Positions 1 through 9,438 are shown, numbered from the stretch's first letter. The stretch is DNA of 40,481 bases from Phytomonas francai (GCA_001766655.1 MJCC01000004.1:948148-988628), one strand, 5' to 3'. Notes: generated by a model from the letters alone, not told the origin. A program made the numbers and translations.

Positions 1-2
1 CC

Positions 3-1526
3 GCCGGCGAGACGGGGCGCCGCGGGGCGCCGCAGCGGCAGGGCGCGGAGCCGCATGGCGGCGCCACCGCCCCCGACTCGTGGCGGCCGATCCGCATCGC
101 GACGTTCACGAAGGACCTCGACGACAGCTCCCGCTACTGCACGCAGCCCGGGGAGATGCGGTCCAACTTCACTGGCGGCATGCTCAAATGCGACGCCGAT
201 ACCATTCTCACGCCTGAAAAGAAGCGAATACTGCTTGAGGTGATGATCCCCGGCGGTGTGCGGATGCACGAGGACCGCTTACTGGTGCAACGGCTCAGCA
301 GCAACATCCGTGTTCATCACTTCTCGGGATCTGTCTGCTCTAGCTTTACGGTCCCCCAGTCCCACCACACGACCGGTGTACCGAATGCCGACTTCGTGCT
401 GTACGTTGCGGCGGGGCCAATTAAACCTTTTATCGTCGCATGGGCATCCGTGTGCCAGTATGATTTCAGCGGCCGACCCATTATCGGTGTTTCCAATATT
501 TCGCCCAAATACATTAAAGACAATATAATTATGCTAAATATAATTACGCACGAGATATTGCACGCGTTAGGATTCACCTTAAGTTTGTTTAAAAAGAAAA
601 AAATGGTTACTCGTCTGTCGGTTCGCAGTAAGCCACCAAGCTGGGTGATGATATCGCCGAAAGTGGTGCAAGCCGCGAGGGCCCATTACGGGTGCAGCAC
701 CATGAAGTACATGGAGTTGGAGGACATGGGTGACGTTGGGGATGCAGGCTCGCACTGGAAGATGCGCAACGCAAAGGACGAGTTGATGTCTCCTGCATCC
801 TATGCGGGTATATACACCGCCATTACCATCGCTGCGATGGAGGACACGGGCTACTACAGGGGCAACTACAGCAATGCTGAGAGCATGGCATGGGGCAAGA
901 ATGTCGGCTGCGTGCTGTTTGACGACAAATGCGTTATTAACGGAGTGTCGCAAGTGCCGGGAATGTTCTGCGGCGATGAAACATACTTGAACAATGATAT
1001 TAAATGCACATCAGATCGGTTTGACCTTGGACGCTGCGTAATAGAAAAATTGGAAAACCCCCGCTATTCATATTTCCAGTACTTCTCCAACCCATGGATC
1101 GGTGGCGATTATAATTTTATGGACTACTGCCCATATGTAGTAAATTCCCCAATTCGTAAATGCCTGGATGGAGATGCAAAAAGTATGCCCGGCTCTGTGA
1201 TTTCGAATTCTGCGAGGTGCTTTTCGGCTGTACCGAACACTACCCTCGAGATGGGCAAATCTAGTACGCTCGCTATCTGCGCGGACGTACTGTGCGACGA
1301 GGGCAGCTCGAGTTACCGCGTGCGTGTGAAGGGCTCCAGTGCTTTCGTGGACTGCCCAGCCGGAAGCAGCCTTGTGCTCTCGGAGTACAGTGCGGATTTC
1401 ATCTCCGGTGCGATCGAGTGTGCGCCGTACGAGGAGGTGTGCAGGAAAACCCCTCACCGTGGCGCGATCCGGTGCAACTGGCGGCAGGCACCGCTTGACT
1501 CCCGTGCCCGTGGCGGCTTTGATTAG
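3..1526 (+). CDS. GP63-like leishmanolysin (major surface protease), 5' partial
   Basis: Zinc metalloprotease of the M8 (leishmanolysin/MSP) family, normally a surface or secreted protease. The frame is open from the left edge, so signal peptide and propeptide are outside the window; about 507 residues are visible. The first visible part (WRPIRIATF) matches the start of the mature M8 domain. The zinc motif HEILHALGF lies at visible residue 183. A third His sits in GSHWKMRNAKDELM, followed by the Met-turn region MSPASYAGIYTAITIAAMEDTGYY-like. Many Cys residues follow in the C-terminal half, as in the family. The zinc-binding motif and Met-turn are intact. The reading frame ends in GGFD without a hydrophobic GPI signal, so this copy is secreted or has lost its tail. 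It is the only convincing + strand gene and its first 160 bases are much more GC-rich than the rest of the window. Transcription converges with the minus-strand genes beyond it. Confidence 0.9.
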   Translation, partial: AGETGRRGAPQRQGAEPHGGATAPDSWRPIRIATFTKDLDDSSRYCTQPGEMRSNFTGGMLKCDADTILTPEKKRILLEVMIPGGVRMHEDRLLVQRLSSNIRVHHFSGSVCSSFTVPQSHHTTGVPNADFVLYVAAGPIKPFIVAWASVCQYDFSGRPIIGVSNISPKYIKDNIIMLNIITHEILHALGFTLSLFKKKKMVTRLSVRSKPPSWVMISPKVVQAARAHYGCSTMKYMELEDMGDVGDAGSHWKMRNAKDELMSPASYAGIYTAITIAAMEDTGYYRGNYSNAESMAWGKNVGCVLFDDKCVINGVSQVPGMFCGDETYLNNDIKCTSDRFDLGRCVIEKLENPRYSYFQYFSNPWIGGDYNFMDYCPYVVNSPIRKCLDGDAKSMPGSVISNSARCFSAVPNTTLEMGKSSTLAICADVLCDEGSSSYRVRVKGSSAFVDCPAGSSLVLSEYSADFISGAIECAPYEEVCRKTPHRGAIRCNWRQAPLDSRARGGFD

Positions 1527-2292
1527 TACGATTGCCCTTCCTTAAAAATGCCGGGGAGCAACGCGCGTGACGGCAATGCGCCAGGCAACACGGAACGCGG
1601 AGCACGGCGACGTTGAGGCGGATGCGGTGTGAGTTGACCCCTGATTCTTTTTTATACAGCTAAATACGTATCCTTCCTTTTGATTTCATAAAGCAAGCGA
1701 ATCCCTCTTTCTCTTATATATTCCTATATAATCTTTCGCTTCCCTTTCAATCGTACGAAGGGTACTCTTTCCCCTCAATATCCGATCCATAGATTGTACC
1801 TCGTCGGGTGTGAGGGAAGCACCGAGTGAGTCACTCGGAATGTTTATACATCTTTATACAATGCTAAACGAAGACACCGGAAAAAAAAGATGGAGGTGGG
1901 GTGCAGACTCTCTTACTAGGGAGAACCGTAACAAGTTTGACTCGCTGAGGCGAGCACTTCGATACCCCGTCCTCATCCGTAGAGTAGTGAGTGACTTTCT
2001 TTCTACTCGTAAACCCAATGGTAACGAATTACTTTCAGTAAAACACGTTTATAAGTTTATTCGATTCTACATTCTTTTATTTCTAACGGTGATCCGCCAA
2101 CACGGCCGACGCCTATCTCCTCTGCACGGGACCTTTTATTATTCCCACTGCCCTCTGCGCGATATTGTGAATCTTGAGGGAATGTTGAAACATGAAACCG
2201 TGCGTTGCGACCTGAAGGGCGCGGTGCAGCAGGGCACCGTGGCGGAGCTGCGTGTGCGCATCATGCGCATATGAGTGCGCCTGAATGATCCA

Positions 2293-2334
2293 CCTCCCCT
2301 CTCTCTCTCCCTCTCCCTCTCCCTCCCCCCTCCC
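2293..2334 (+). repeat. CT-rich pyrimidine tract
   Basis: A 42-base stretch of only C and T, made of CTCTCTCT and CCCTCT units. It could act as a splice-acceptor pyrimidine tract for a + strand transcript, but no good gene follows it. Confidence 0.85.
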
Positions 2335-2392
2335 GTGCGTTGCGTCATGCGCTACAATACTAACGCACTCGCACAGACACATTCCCAAACAA

Positions 2393-2461
2393 CCACACAC
2401 ACACACACACACTCACACCGACACTCACACTCACACCGACACTCACACTCACACCCACACA
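2393..2461 (+). repeat. CA-rich microsatellite
   Basis: About 69 bases of CACACA with interspersed CTCACAC and CCGACACT units, an imperfect dinucleotide repeat. It sits 60 bases after the CT tract inside the convergent region. Confidence 0.85.
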
Positions 2462-2716
2462 GAAGCCAAGCGCGCTGTTCACGATCTGCACGACCGCACG
2501 CACAGCGAATGGCTAAACCGTGTACCGGTGCGTGGGTGGCCGCGCTGGCTGCGGTGGTCTCCATTCTAAATTTTCCACTGCTTTCTGATGATGGAGCGTG
2601 ATGTGGAAGGACACTATTGCCTTTATTTCTGACTCACTAATTACCAATTACATTGTTTTATTGTAAAATATTTAATTTATTATTCTTGCATAATCTAAAC
2701 TATGGACTTATCATTT

Positions 2717-5629
2717 TTAAAAAAATGATCCTGTAAATCCTCCGGCTAGACAGCTAGGGTATGATATAATATGACCAATCTTGTAACGTAGATTATTTTG
2801 TACCTCTGCGAGTTCCGATATATCCGATGCTAATTCTTCATTATATCGTGTTATCATTGTGGCATACGTTCGTAGTGCGTTTGCCAAGATGGCTTGGATT
2901 AATTCGACATTTTCGCCCCGACAAATCCACGTCGCTAAGAAATTTAAGAAACTCCGTAAACATTCTTTCATTATGTGTATTTCACCCGATTCATAATCAA
3001 CACCGTCAATGAAGCCAATCGCTCTCTGGATATCGATATCAATGGCTTGTATAGTATTCTTTTTCAAAAAGCAATGCATAAGCCTATCGAACTCTTTATG
3101 TATTAACATTTCCTGAATTTCGCTAAGTGAATTGATAGTCGCCCTTATCAACTGTGACTTTTGTTTACCATCAGCAGATACTACTACATTAGTCGAAGAG
3201 TCATGCTTGGAGGTAAGTATCATGAACGTCGGCCTTAATTCGTGCGCGGTCGGAAGAAAAAACGGGACATCTTTTTTTTTTGGAGGAAGAAGGGGGTGAT
3301 TCCTTTCTTTGATCTGATCCAACATGGTTAGGTTGTAGCACAAGCGGCGGGGAATGCCAGACAGACGTAAGCCCCTTGTTTGAATGTGATCCAAGGTCTC
3401 CCATGCCTTATGATTTGCCTGACGTAGTATCAAGGTAGGATCAGAAGTTACATCGAAATGCTTAGCTCCAGTTGATGTGGAAGCCGTTTTATCAATTCCG
3501 TCTTGATTCTCCTCAACTTTTTCCCTGTGTGTGTCCTCTTCATAATCATTATTAAAGTAGTAATCATTAGGATCGCGTGTGACGGGAAAGTTCATCCACG
3601 GGAGTTCGTCTAGTGTCCGCTCACTTGGGTTAGGAATAACTTCAGGGACGTATCCATAGCGTAAATTGTTTACCCACAGAAAGGCACCACACTCACCAGC
3701 ATGTATAGTTAAAAGAAAAAGGGCATCTGGATGGAAGCTAATGGATACTGCAGGTGAACTTAAACGGTATTGACCAACGCATGCTGCAGCTGCTAGATCC
3801 CAGACAAGTAGCACACCATCCCCGGATGCAGAAACAACGTAGCGGAATGAATCCGGTGCAAGAGCCATTGCAGTAATTGGGCTTGTATGGCCCACTAGCT
3901 GTCGCACAGGAATCTGCAGTGGCACCTGATCCGAAACAAGCTCTGGATTGCAATGGTACATAGAAATTGTGTAATGTTGTGCCACAATAAACAGTGATGA
4001 ATCCTGGTGAACGCACGACTTGGTCATCGCTTTCCCAGTTGATACAGACCATCGCAGCTCACCACTCGCAAGGGACCACAACTTAAAAAAACCGTCTAGA
4101 CCGGCTGTGATGACAGTAGTGTTACTGCACGCCACTTCAATACACTCTACGCTATTGGCATGACTTCGATTACCATCTAAAACAGGGTCAAAGAGCTGGA
4201 GAAGACTTCGGCTTTGGATGTTCATCACGACGGCATTACCGCTGGAGTAGCCCAACACGGCAAAGCTACCGCAATCGGACATAGCCACCGCGCGTGCCGT
4301 ATGCGCGGCGGTTCGGATGCCTGATAACTTAAATTCCAGAGTCCGAGTGTCCATACGCCATCCACACATTTGCGCAACGCCTTGATGCAGTGTCACTGCG
4401 CTAGCCCACTGATAGTTACGCGCTGAACACGATACAATGGCAATGGCAGGAGGTACTTTCAACACTTCACGTCCTAGATGCCTTTCGAGGCCTTTCTTTC
4501 CCAGTTTTCCTTGTGACAGCTCCCACGAGGCGCGGTCTGAAAACAAATGAGTGACGCGCACCGCGCGATCACGACCAGCTGTAATAAGCAAGTCCTTATT
4601 GTAGAAGGCCGCTGCCGTACAGCCACCCATGTGGCCACGGCGCTCCCGGACAAGCAACCCCAGGCCGTCCACAGTGTCGAAGCGAAACTCCATGAGAGCA
4701 TTGTCAGCTCCGCCTGTGATTACAAAAATCGCGTCTTCTGACCTTGGGAAAGTAATCAAAGAATGTACAGCAGCCAAGTGCGGTGTTTCCAGCATCTCGG
4801 TATCGCTTCGCACTTGTTTTGATCGCGTCAGCACACCATCCATAGAACGGCTCTCCAAGTCCCATATAATGATCTCTCCTAAACTGGTGCCAGCCATTAA
4901 AAGATGATCCTTGTCAATTCTGAAGGCTAACGTCGTGATGGCGCCTTGTTTATGTCTAAATGTTGTGATGGTTTCCCCGGTGCCTACGTTGAATACTATA
5001 ACTTTTCCATCACTTGTGCCATAGGCAATAATATCCTTGTGGGTGCTACAAGCCAAGGAAAGAATGGGCGCGCGAGTGCCAAGGTGTGGTGTCTCTGTGC
5101 AATTGCACCACACTCGCATGCCAGTTTTGTAGTTGTAAATATGCAAAGACCCTTGCGCCGTGGTCACGAGAAGCTTGTTAGTGTAACCCGTGAGTATCGC
5201 CATCGCAGTAGCGTCTTCGTTGTCCCCGACAAGGATTTCCTGTAGGAGACAACCTGTCTTTATCGCTCGAACTGCGATGCGCTTGTCTTCACCAAGACAG
5301 AAAAGTAGATCATCCTGCGCCAGGAGATGTGTAACGCTCGGACATGTGAGCTCTTGGTGAAGTACTGTCCAAAGTAATTTGTGATGGACCCATGCGTGTA
5401 CCCGCGGGCCCTCTGCTGCGAAGTGATATTTCCCACACTGAGTAACAGCTCGCAAGGGTTTCTGAAGAATTGGCCCACCACGAATCATAACCAGCTCTTT
5501 GCCTTTGAAAAAATTAAAGGTCCTACCAGTGGCCACCATCAAGACCGGTGTGCCATAGAGCATGGTGCAGCTAATGGGAACACTGCCACAAATGCTTCCA
5601 ACCACGCGAAAGGGTTCGAAAGACATCAT
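2717..5629 (-). CDS. UTP21: U3 snoRNP / SSU processome protein UTP21 (WDR36 homologue)
   Basis: 970-residue WD40 protein of the small-subunit processome (UTP-B module), needed for early 18S pre-rRNA processing in the nucleolus. Two WD40 propellers span roughly residues 20-650, with repeat endings such as IIIWDLESR, VRVTHLFSD, FKLWSLASGE and VLLVWDLAA. After an acidic linker comes the family hallmark region LTMLDQIKERNHPLLPPKKK and VPFFLPT (about residues 765-800), then the helical Utp21 C-terminal domain to the end. Length agrees with human WDR36 and yeast Utp21 (about 940-950). The start has two adjacent ATGs; the upstream one is used. A T10 run at 3272-3281 lies in the coding sequence at the PPKKKD segment without breaking the frame. 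It is the last gene of the minus-strand cluster before the convergent region. Confidence 0.92.
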   Translation of the reverse strand: MMSFEPFRVVGSICGSVPISCTMLYGTPVLMVATGRTFNFFKGKELVMIRGGPILQKPLRAVTQCGKYHFAAEGPRVHAWVHHKLLWTVLHQELTCPSVTHLLAQDDLLFCLGEDKRIAVRAIKTGCLLQEILVGDNEDATAMAILTGYTNKLLVTTAQGSLHIYNYKTGMRVWCNCTETPHLGTRAPILSLACSTHKDIIAYGTSDGKVIVFNVGTGETITTFRHKQGAITTLAFRIDKDHLLMAGTSLGEIIIWDLESRSMDGVLTRSKQVRSDTEMLETPHLAAVHSLITFPRSEDAIFVITGGADNALMEFRFDTVDGLGLLVRERRGHMGGCTAAAFYNKDLLITAGRDRAVRVTHLFSDRASWELSQGKLGKKGLERHLGREVLKVPPAIAIVSCSARNYQWASAVTLHQGVAQMCGWRMDTRTLEFKLSGIRTAAHTARAVAMSDCGSFAVLGYSSGNAVVMNIQSRSLLQLFDPVLDGNRSHANSVECIEVACSNTTVITAGLDGFFKLWSLASGELRWSVSTGKAMTKSCVHQDSSLFIVAQHYTISMYHCNPELVSDQVPLQIPVRQLVGHTSPITAMALAPDSFRYVVSASGDGVLLVWDLAAAACVGQYRLSSPAVSISFHPDALFLLTIHAGECGAFLWVNNLRYGYVPEVIPNPSERTLDELPWMNFPVTRDPNDYYFNNDYEEDTHREKVEENQDGIDKTASTSTGAKHFDVTSDPTLILRQANHKAWETLDHIQTRGLRLSGIPRRLCYNLTMLDQIKERNHPLLPPKKKDVPFFLPTAHELRPTFMILTSKHDSSTNVVVSADGKQKSQLIRATINSLSEIQEMLIHKEFDRLMHCFLKKNTIQAIDIDIQRAIGFIDGVDYESGEIHIMKECLRSFLNFLATWICRGENVELIQAILANALRTYATMITRYNEELASDISELAEVQNNLRYKIGHIISYPSCLAGGFTGSFF

Positions 5630-5654
5630 TTTTTTCTACCTTCTTTTTCTTTCG

Positions 5655-6107
5655 CTACTCCCGTAGTTCAGACAGATATGTATACAGGCACGTGTGCTTA
5701 GTAGCTTGTGTTGAGAATAGTTTTCTTGCAACTTTGTTATAATCTAAAAATGAATGAGCAACAGAAAAAATTCTGCTTAGCAGCATCCCGCCTCCACTCA
5801 TCAAAGCTATTTCCGGCAATATATTAGGACTTTGAGGAAGCCTGTATGTGGGATAATAGTCGCTGGATAACAGAATAATGAGGTTAGCAATAGAGCTACC
5901 CCCCCCCCCCTTCCGAGCCTTGTAGGCCCCCCACATGAAAGGGAATATTCTTTTTTGTGCACGTTCCATTTTAGAGAATGAATCAAAAAGTAACAAGTAT
6001 TCGAAGGCTAACCAAAGGTCTGCACAAATTTCATCGTAAATATAATAAACTAAGAAACCTGCTAATGAATAAAGTACCATAATTGCATATCTCCAATGTT
6101 CGTCCAT
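5655..6107 (-). CDS. Unidentified 150-residue ORF, possible gene remnant
   Basis: The frame opens with an ATG and encodes a protein with a hydrophobic N-terminal segment (about residues 8-26) and further aromatic-rich stretches; I recognise no family. Two features count against a normal gene: it ends only 25 bases before the UTP21 start, leaving no room for a 3' UTR plus the next splice acceptor, and it contains a G12 homopolymer (C12 at 5899-5910 on +) coding for a glycine run. It may be a chance ORF in the UTP21 5' flank, or part of a decayed gene linked to the pseudogene at 6837-7793. Confidence 0.25.
   Translation of the reverse strand: MDEHWRYAIMVLYSLAGFLVYYIYDEICADLWLAFEYLLLFDSFSKMERAQKRIFPFMWGAYKARKGGGGSSIANLIILLSSDYYPTYRLPQSPNILPEIALMSGGGMLLSRIFSVAHSFLDYNKVARKLFSTQATKHTCLYTYLSELRE
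5899..5910 (+). repeat. C12 homopolymer
   Basis: Twelve consecutive C on the + strand, read as a glycine run in the doubtful minus-strand ORF around it. Such tracts recur in this window (also near 9836 and 23676). Confidence 0.9.
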
Positions 6108-6836
6108 ACAACGATTTGTTCAGGAAAAAAAGCTTTGGGGTCACCTCAAGTGCAGACGCTGGTTTTTGAACTTCACTTAGCTAGCGGAGGTTTGATTTCA
6201 ATACGATTCCCTTGTTGTGTATGCCCCAAAAATCAATTTAAAAGATATGTAACACATCCATAATTCATGTATTCCGCATAAGTAACTTCCACAGGCGCGT
6301 TATTATAGAATAAAATACCTTTCTGCGGTTATTTCTTTGCTCGACGTGTATGCAAAAGAGTTGTATTCGTTAGATTTTAGAAGTAATTCATACCAGGTGA
6401 AAAAAATGGGTGCAGTTATGATTTCATTAAAGGATATTGTATACACTTACACTCCTGATGAATGTCGTACGCTCATAACGGAGCAAATAACTAAGCTTAT
6501 CACATAAGAATCAAACCAACAGCGAAAATAGTAAATGAGGGACTCCTTCGCCTAACCCGATTGCTTGTATTGTGTGTGTGTGTGTGTGTGTTCAAGTGAA
6601 ACTAAGGATAATGTAAAACAATGAAATACCAGAAAAAAAGGATAAGTGATCAAAACGAAAACATCCGAGGGGGAGAAAATGGGTCATGTTCTCCTGAAAA
6701 AAAAAGCATTCTTAGTTTAGACTGTTTCAAATGGCGGCAAAGTCTGCGGTATGGCTAAAGGATCAAAATAAAAAAACAAGTCTATAAACCGCTGCACTTC
6801 AAGGAGAAGCCGATAGGTTGCATCCTCAAAATTGAC
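6108..6836. other. AT-rich intergenic stretch
   Basis: No ORF with protein character on either strand. It contains a (TG)10 repeat at 6571-6590 and several A-rich tracts. I see no RNA gene or mobile element signature. Confidence 0.5.
6571..6590 (+). repeat. (TG)10 microsatellite
   Basis: Ten perfect TG units in intergenic DNA between UTP21 and PSF2. Confidence 0.9.
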
Positions 6837-7793
6837 TTAAACTGGTTTCTCGTGAGGAAGTGGACTTGGGACGCTAGCACCAAAGGGAAACACGGTACAT
6901 GAGATGCCTACGGATCTGCGATACAAAAACAGGGGGATTGAATCTTGTCCCGTATAGTATGCTGTGTCGCTAGTGAATACCTGACTTCGTTGATCGAGTG
7001 GATACCATACTAGTTGCCGAATGTGATGAGGAAGCAAATGAAACCCATTCATGGGACAAGCGCAATGCTTTGTACCCCGCGATGGACGTGGACCTTACTC
7101 TTTTCTAATAAGCCGACCTGAACGAAAAGCTCAGATCTTGTCAACCAGTAGCTATGGCGGATGGGCAACCGTGTCTTCTGTTGTAACCGATCTCGTCCTG
7201 CTTGCGTCACTTCAACCACATAATCTGCAACGCCCCTGTTCTCAAAGTTGACGATATCTAGAAGTGAGGCGCCTTTAGTCGTGCCCAAAAAAAGGGCACC
7301 AGGTGTTTCGCACTGTTCGGGAAATTGACAAATTTTCCACTCCCCATCCCGAATGCATCCCCTCAATGCTATCGATCAACGCATTCATTTCAAAAAGTTC
7401 CTTTAGCCGAACCACGGACGTGTTTGGATGCGTATTAATGTGGGTGCTTAGCCAATGATACTGTGGTATCATTAATACTGCAAATAAATTCGCTGCCGAG
7501 AGGATACTACCATGCATGTCTTTCAATACCATCTCCGCAGTGTCCTAGAACCGAATAATGCTATTTTCATATGAGAGTTTGAAAAATGGTGATAAATCAT
7601 ATGGCAGGTTAATTTTGAGAGGAAGCTTGTACGCGCTGGGTTTGAGGATGCAATTCACACCAATATACTGGTTGGATATACAACATTCTGTATTGCCATG
7701 ATAAAAATGCAAAGATGAAGCATTACTAGGTAAGACACCGAAGGTGTAACTTTTCCTCCAGTACGGGTGATGTCCCATTGATAAAACGCCCAT
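6837..7793 (-). pseudogene. Decayed protein-coding gene with in-frame stop and two frameshifts
   Basis: Read on the minus strand from 7793, one frame is open to a TAG at 7545-7547 and then continues in the same frame to 7275. Coding character shifts to a second frame from about 7340 to 7049 (segment including CETPGALFLGTTKGASLLDI), then returns to the first frame from 7052 to 6837 (segment including YYTGQDSIPLFLYRRS). The two shifts compensate each other, so the pieces line up as one protein of about 320 residues. A further protein-like stretch in another frame reaches about 7881 and may be its upstream part. None of the pieces has a proper trans-splice context, and I do not recognise the parent family. 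It is most simply a degenerate gene inside the long UTP21-PSF2 gap. Confidence 0.5.
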
Positions 7794-8574
7794 TAGACAT
7801 CAAGATAGCGTGCTTTCTGCTGTCCACTGCGCATAGGATGCTGTGCGCGGCCGTGATAAGGTAATGAAAAGCATGTACCCACTAGCTACCTTCGACCTTT
7901 ATCTTCAGTGTTTACAAGCCCAATGAGGTAGGAAGTACAATATGTACTGCATCGCACAGTAAATCAGACGGGTAGAGCTGTTTGTCGTGAAGATATAACT
8001 TAAACCGGTGTTTTTTTTTGCTTTTTTATCTTGAACGTTGATGCAATTCTTTAGAGAATTATACTATCACAGCTTTACTTACCTTTTTGTTTGGGAAAGC
8101 AAGATTTGAACTACGAACACGCGACTGAAACGAACGAAAAAAAAACATTTTAAAAAAGGGCTCCTCCTAGGACTCCGGCATCTGATATAGCTTAGAGGTT
8201 CTGCTGTATATCTCACCACGCACATTGTATATAGAAAAATATGAGTAAGGAAATGGGTTTTAGTGGCAGTGAAAGAATTCGTCGTTTCGCTATAGCTATT
8301 TTTCAGAGATAACTAGACCTACTTGAGGAAAAAATAAAACGACTGTAACTAACAATTTTTTTTAGCAAATTCCTTCAAATGTCACTATAAGCCCCGGGAC
8401 AAAGATTAGGAACAAAGAGTAATGCATTCAGAGTTATATTGTTTTTTACACATGTCCAAGCCCATGTAAACGAGAATGATTCGCAGGTTTTTTCCGGTCA
8501 AAAAATCGGCGTCAATTTGAGAAAAGCTCATCGAAGCCGCTGCTTTTCCAATATTTTTTACTGAATTAATGCTT
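7794..8574. other. Intergenic stretch before PSF2
   Basis: AT-rich DNA with A and T runs. The part next to the pseudogene (to about 7881) may be more of its remains. Nothing else is supported. Confidence 0.45.
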
Positions 8575-9438
8575 TTAAGTTTGCCGTAAAGTGCGTCTCT
8601 TTTTGGCGGGTGGCTGCGCTGGCAGTGCCTCAGGAACTGTCATGTTGCTCGCCGCCAGTATAGCTACGCTGTGCGAGTCTTGGTGCTCGAACACAAGACC
8701 ATTGGTATCCCCGCCTACTGTAGTGGACGCCAAGTCCATTGTAGGGGCTGTTGAAACAGAGGGTGTTCCCATGTCATTCTCGCAGTGTTCTGGTAACACA
8801 TGCGTAGCTGTTGAGGTAGCTTCGGAACCCATAAGTGTACTAGTGGGTTGCAGGGCCGGCACTGGCATTATACGCAGGGTCCGCGAACGGCACTGTTCCA
8901 TCTCACAAGCCTGCCTCAGGACCACGGCAAAAGAAGTCCTTAAGTAGTTTAACTCCGCAGAGACAATATGTGTCAGCCGGATACCGGGAATAAACATGGC
9001 AGTGCCCTCGGCTTCAAAGACCGACATACTTTGTTGGAGCTTACGCTGCCGCATGGACTGAAGCTCACGAACTAGCCGAAGGACTTCGGCCACACTCGGG
9101 ACGTCCTCATGAGCTAATTCGCATAAATTCTTTGCTACCTCAAAAAAAAAAAATGGGAGAGGCTCAAAGGTATTGTCGTTCCTTCGCTCACGCGTAACCA
9201 CCTCGCTAAGGTGTCTTACACACAAGTAAGAAGGTAAAGTGATAGTGCACGTTTCTGTCTGCCGCAGGTGCAGTGCAAGCCACAAAGGGATCTCTACAGG
9301 ATAGTTCGGTGAAAAGGGTCCATAGTCACCGCCTATGCAAGCCACACGACCCATCGAAAAGCGTGGCACCACTGTAACAAATGTATCAGCGGCAATATAG
9401 CTGGAAAAGTGATAGTCATTGAAGACATGGCCTCTCAT
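8575..9438 (-). CDS. PSF2: GINS complex subunit PSF2
   Basis: 287-residue subunit of the GINS complex, which joins CDC45 and MCM2-7 in the replicative CMG helicase in the nucleus. The conserved PSF2 core is clear near the N-terminus: VTVVPRFSMGRVACIGGDYGPF and then VEIPLWLALHLRQ, followed by SVVTRERR-type residues, the PLPFFFFEVAKNL helix start and the ELQSMRQRKL region. The C-terminal ~90 residues are a low-complexity tail ending in the basic PAKKRRTLRQT, a possible nuclear signal, and make it longer than the usual ~185-200 residues. The frame runs on upstream of the chosen ATG but has no other ATG before a stop. An A12 tract (9142-9153 on +) encodes four Phe in the conserved domain. In trypanosomatids the gene would be constitutively transcribed within the cluster. 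Confidence 0.9.
   Translation of the reverse strand: MRGHVFNDYHFSSYIAADTFVTVVPRFSMGRVACIGGDYGPFSPNYPVEIPLWLALHLRQTETCTITLPSYLCVRHLSEVVTRERRNDNTFEPLPFFFFEVAKNLCELAHEDVPSVAEVLRLVRELQSMRQRKLQQSMSVFEAEGTAMFIPGIRLTHIVSAELNYLRTSFAVVLRQACEMEQCRSRTLRIMPVPALQPTSTLMGSEATSTATHVLPEHCENDMGTPSVSTAPTMDLASTTVGGDTNGLVFEHQDSHSVAILAASNMTVPEALPAQPPAKKRRTLRQT

Larger units (their letters stand above)
1527..2716. other. Convergent strand-switch region, no convincing gene
   Basis: This 1.2 kb lies between the 3' end of the + strand GP63-like gene and the 3' end of the minus-strand UTP21 gene. It holds a long pyrimidine tract and a CA-rich tract, and no ORF with recognisable protein features. A + strand frame from an ATG at 1840 to 2274 is open but has mixed composition and no domain. 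Convergent switches in trypanosomatids are usually transcription termination zones, often carrying base J and variant histones; that role is inferred from position only. I found no tRNA gene here. Confidence 0.6.

Noticed and set aside
1840..2274. A + strand ATG frame of 144 codons downstream of the GP63-like gene.
   Set aside because: Composition is uneven, no domain is seen, it ends at the CT tract, and it would be an odd gene in a convergent region. Probably chance.
2508..2601. A short + strand frame (MAKPCTGAWVAALAAVV and on) resembling a signal peptide.
   Set aside because: Only 30 residues before a stop and no coding continuation. It could be a fragment of a secreted-protein gene but cannot be supported.
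8081..8240. Sequence resembling tRNA promoter boxes: TAGCTTAGAGG near 8188 on + and GTTCAAATC near 8107 on minus.
   Set aside because: The boxes are on opposite strands, the T-arm does not pair and no cloverleaf can be drawn.
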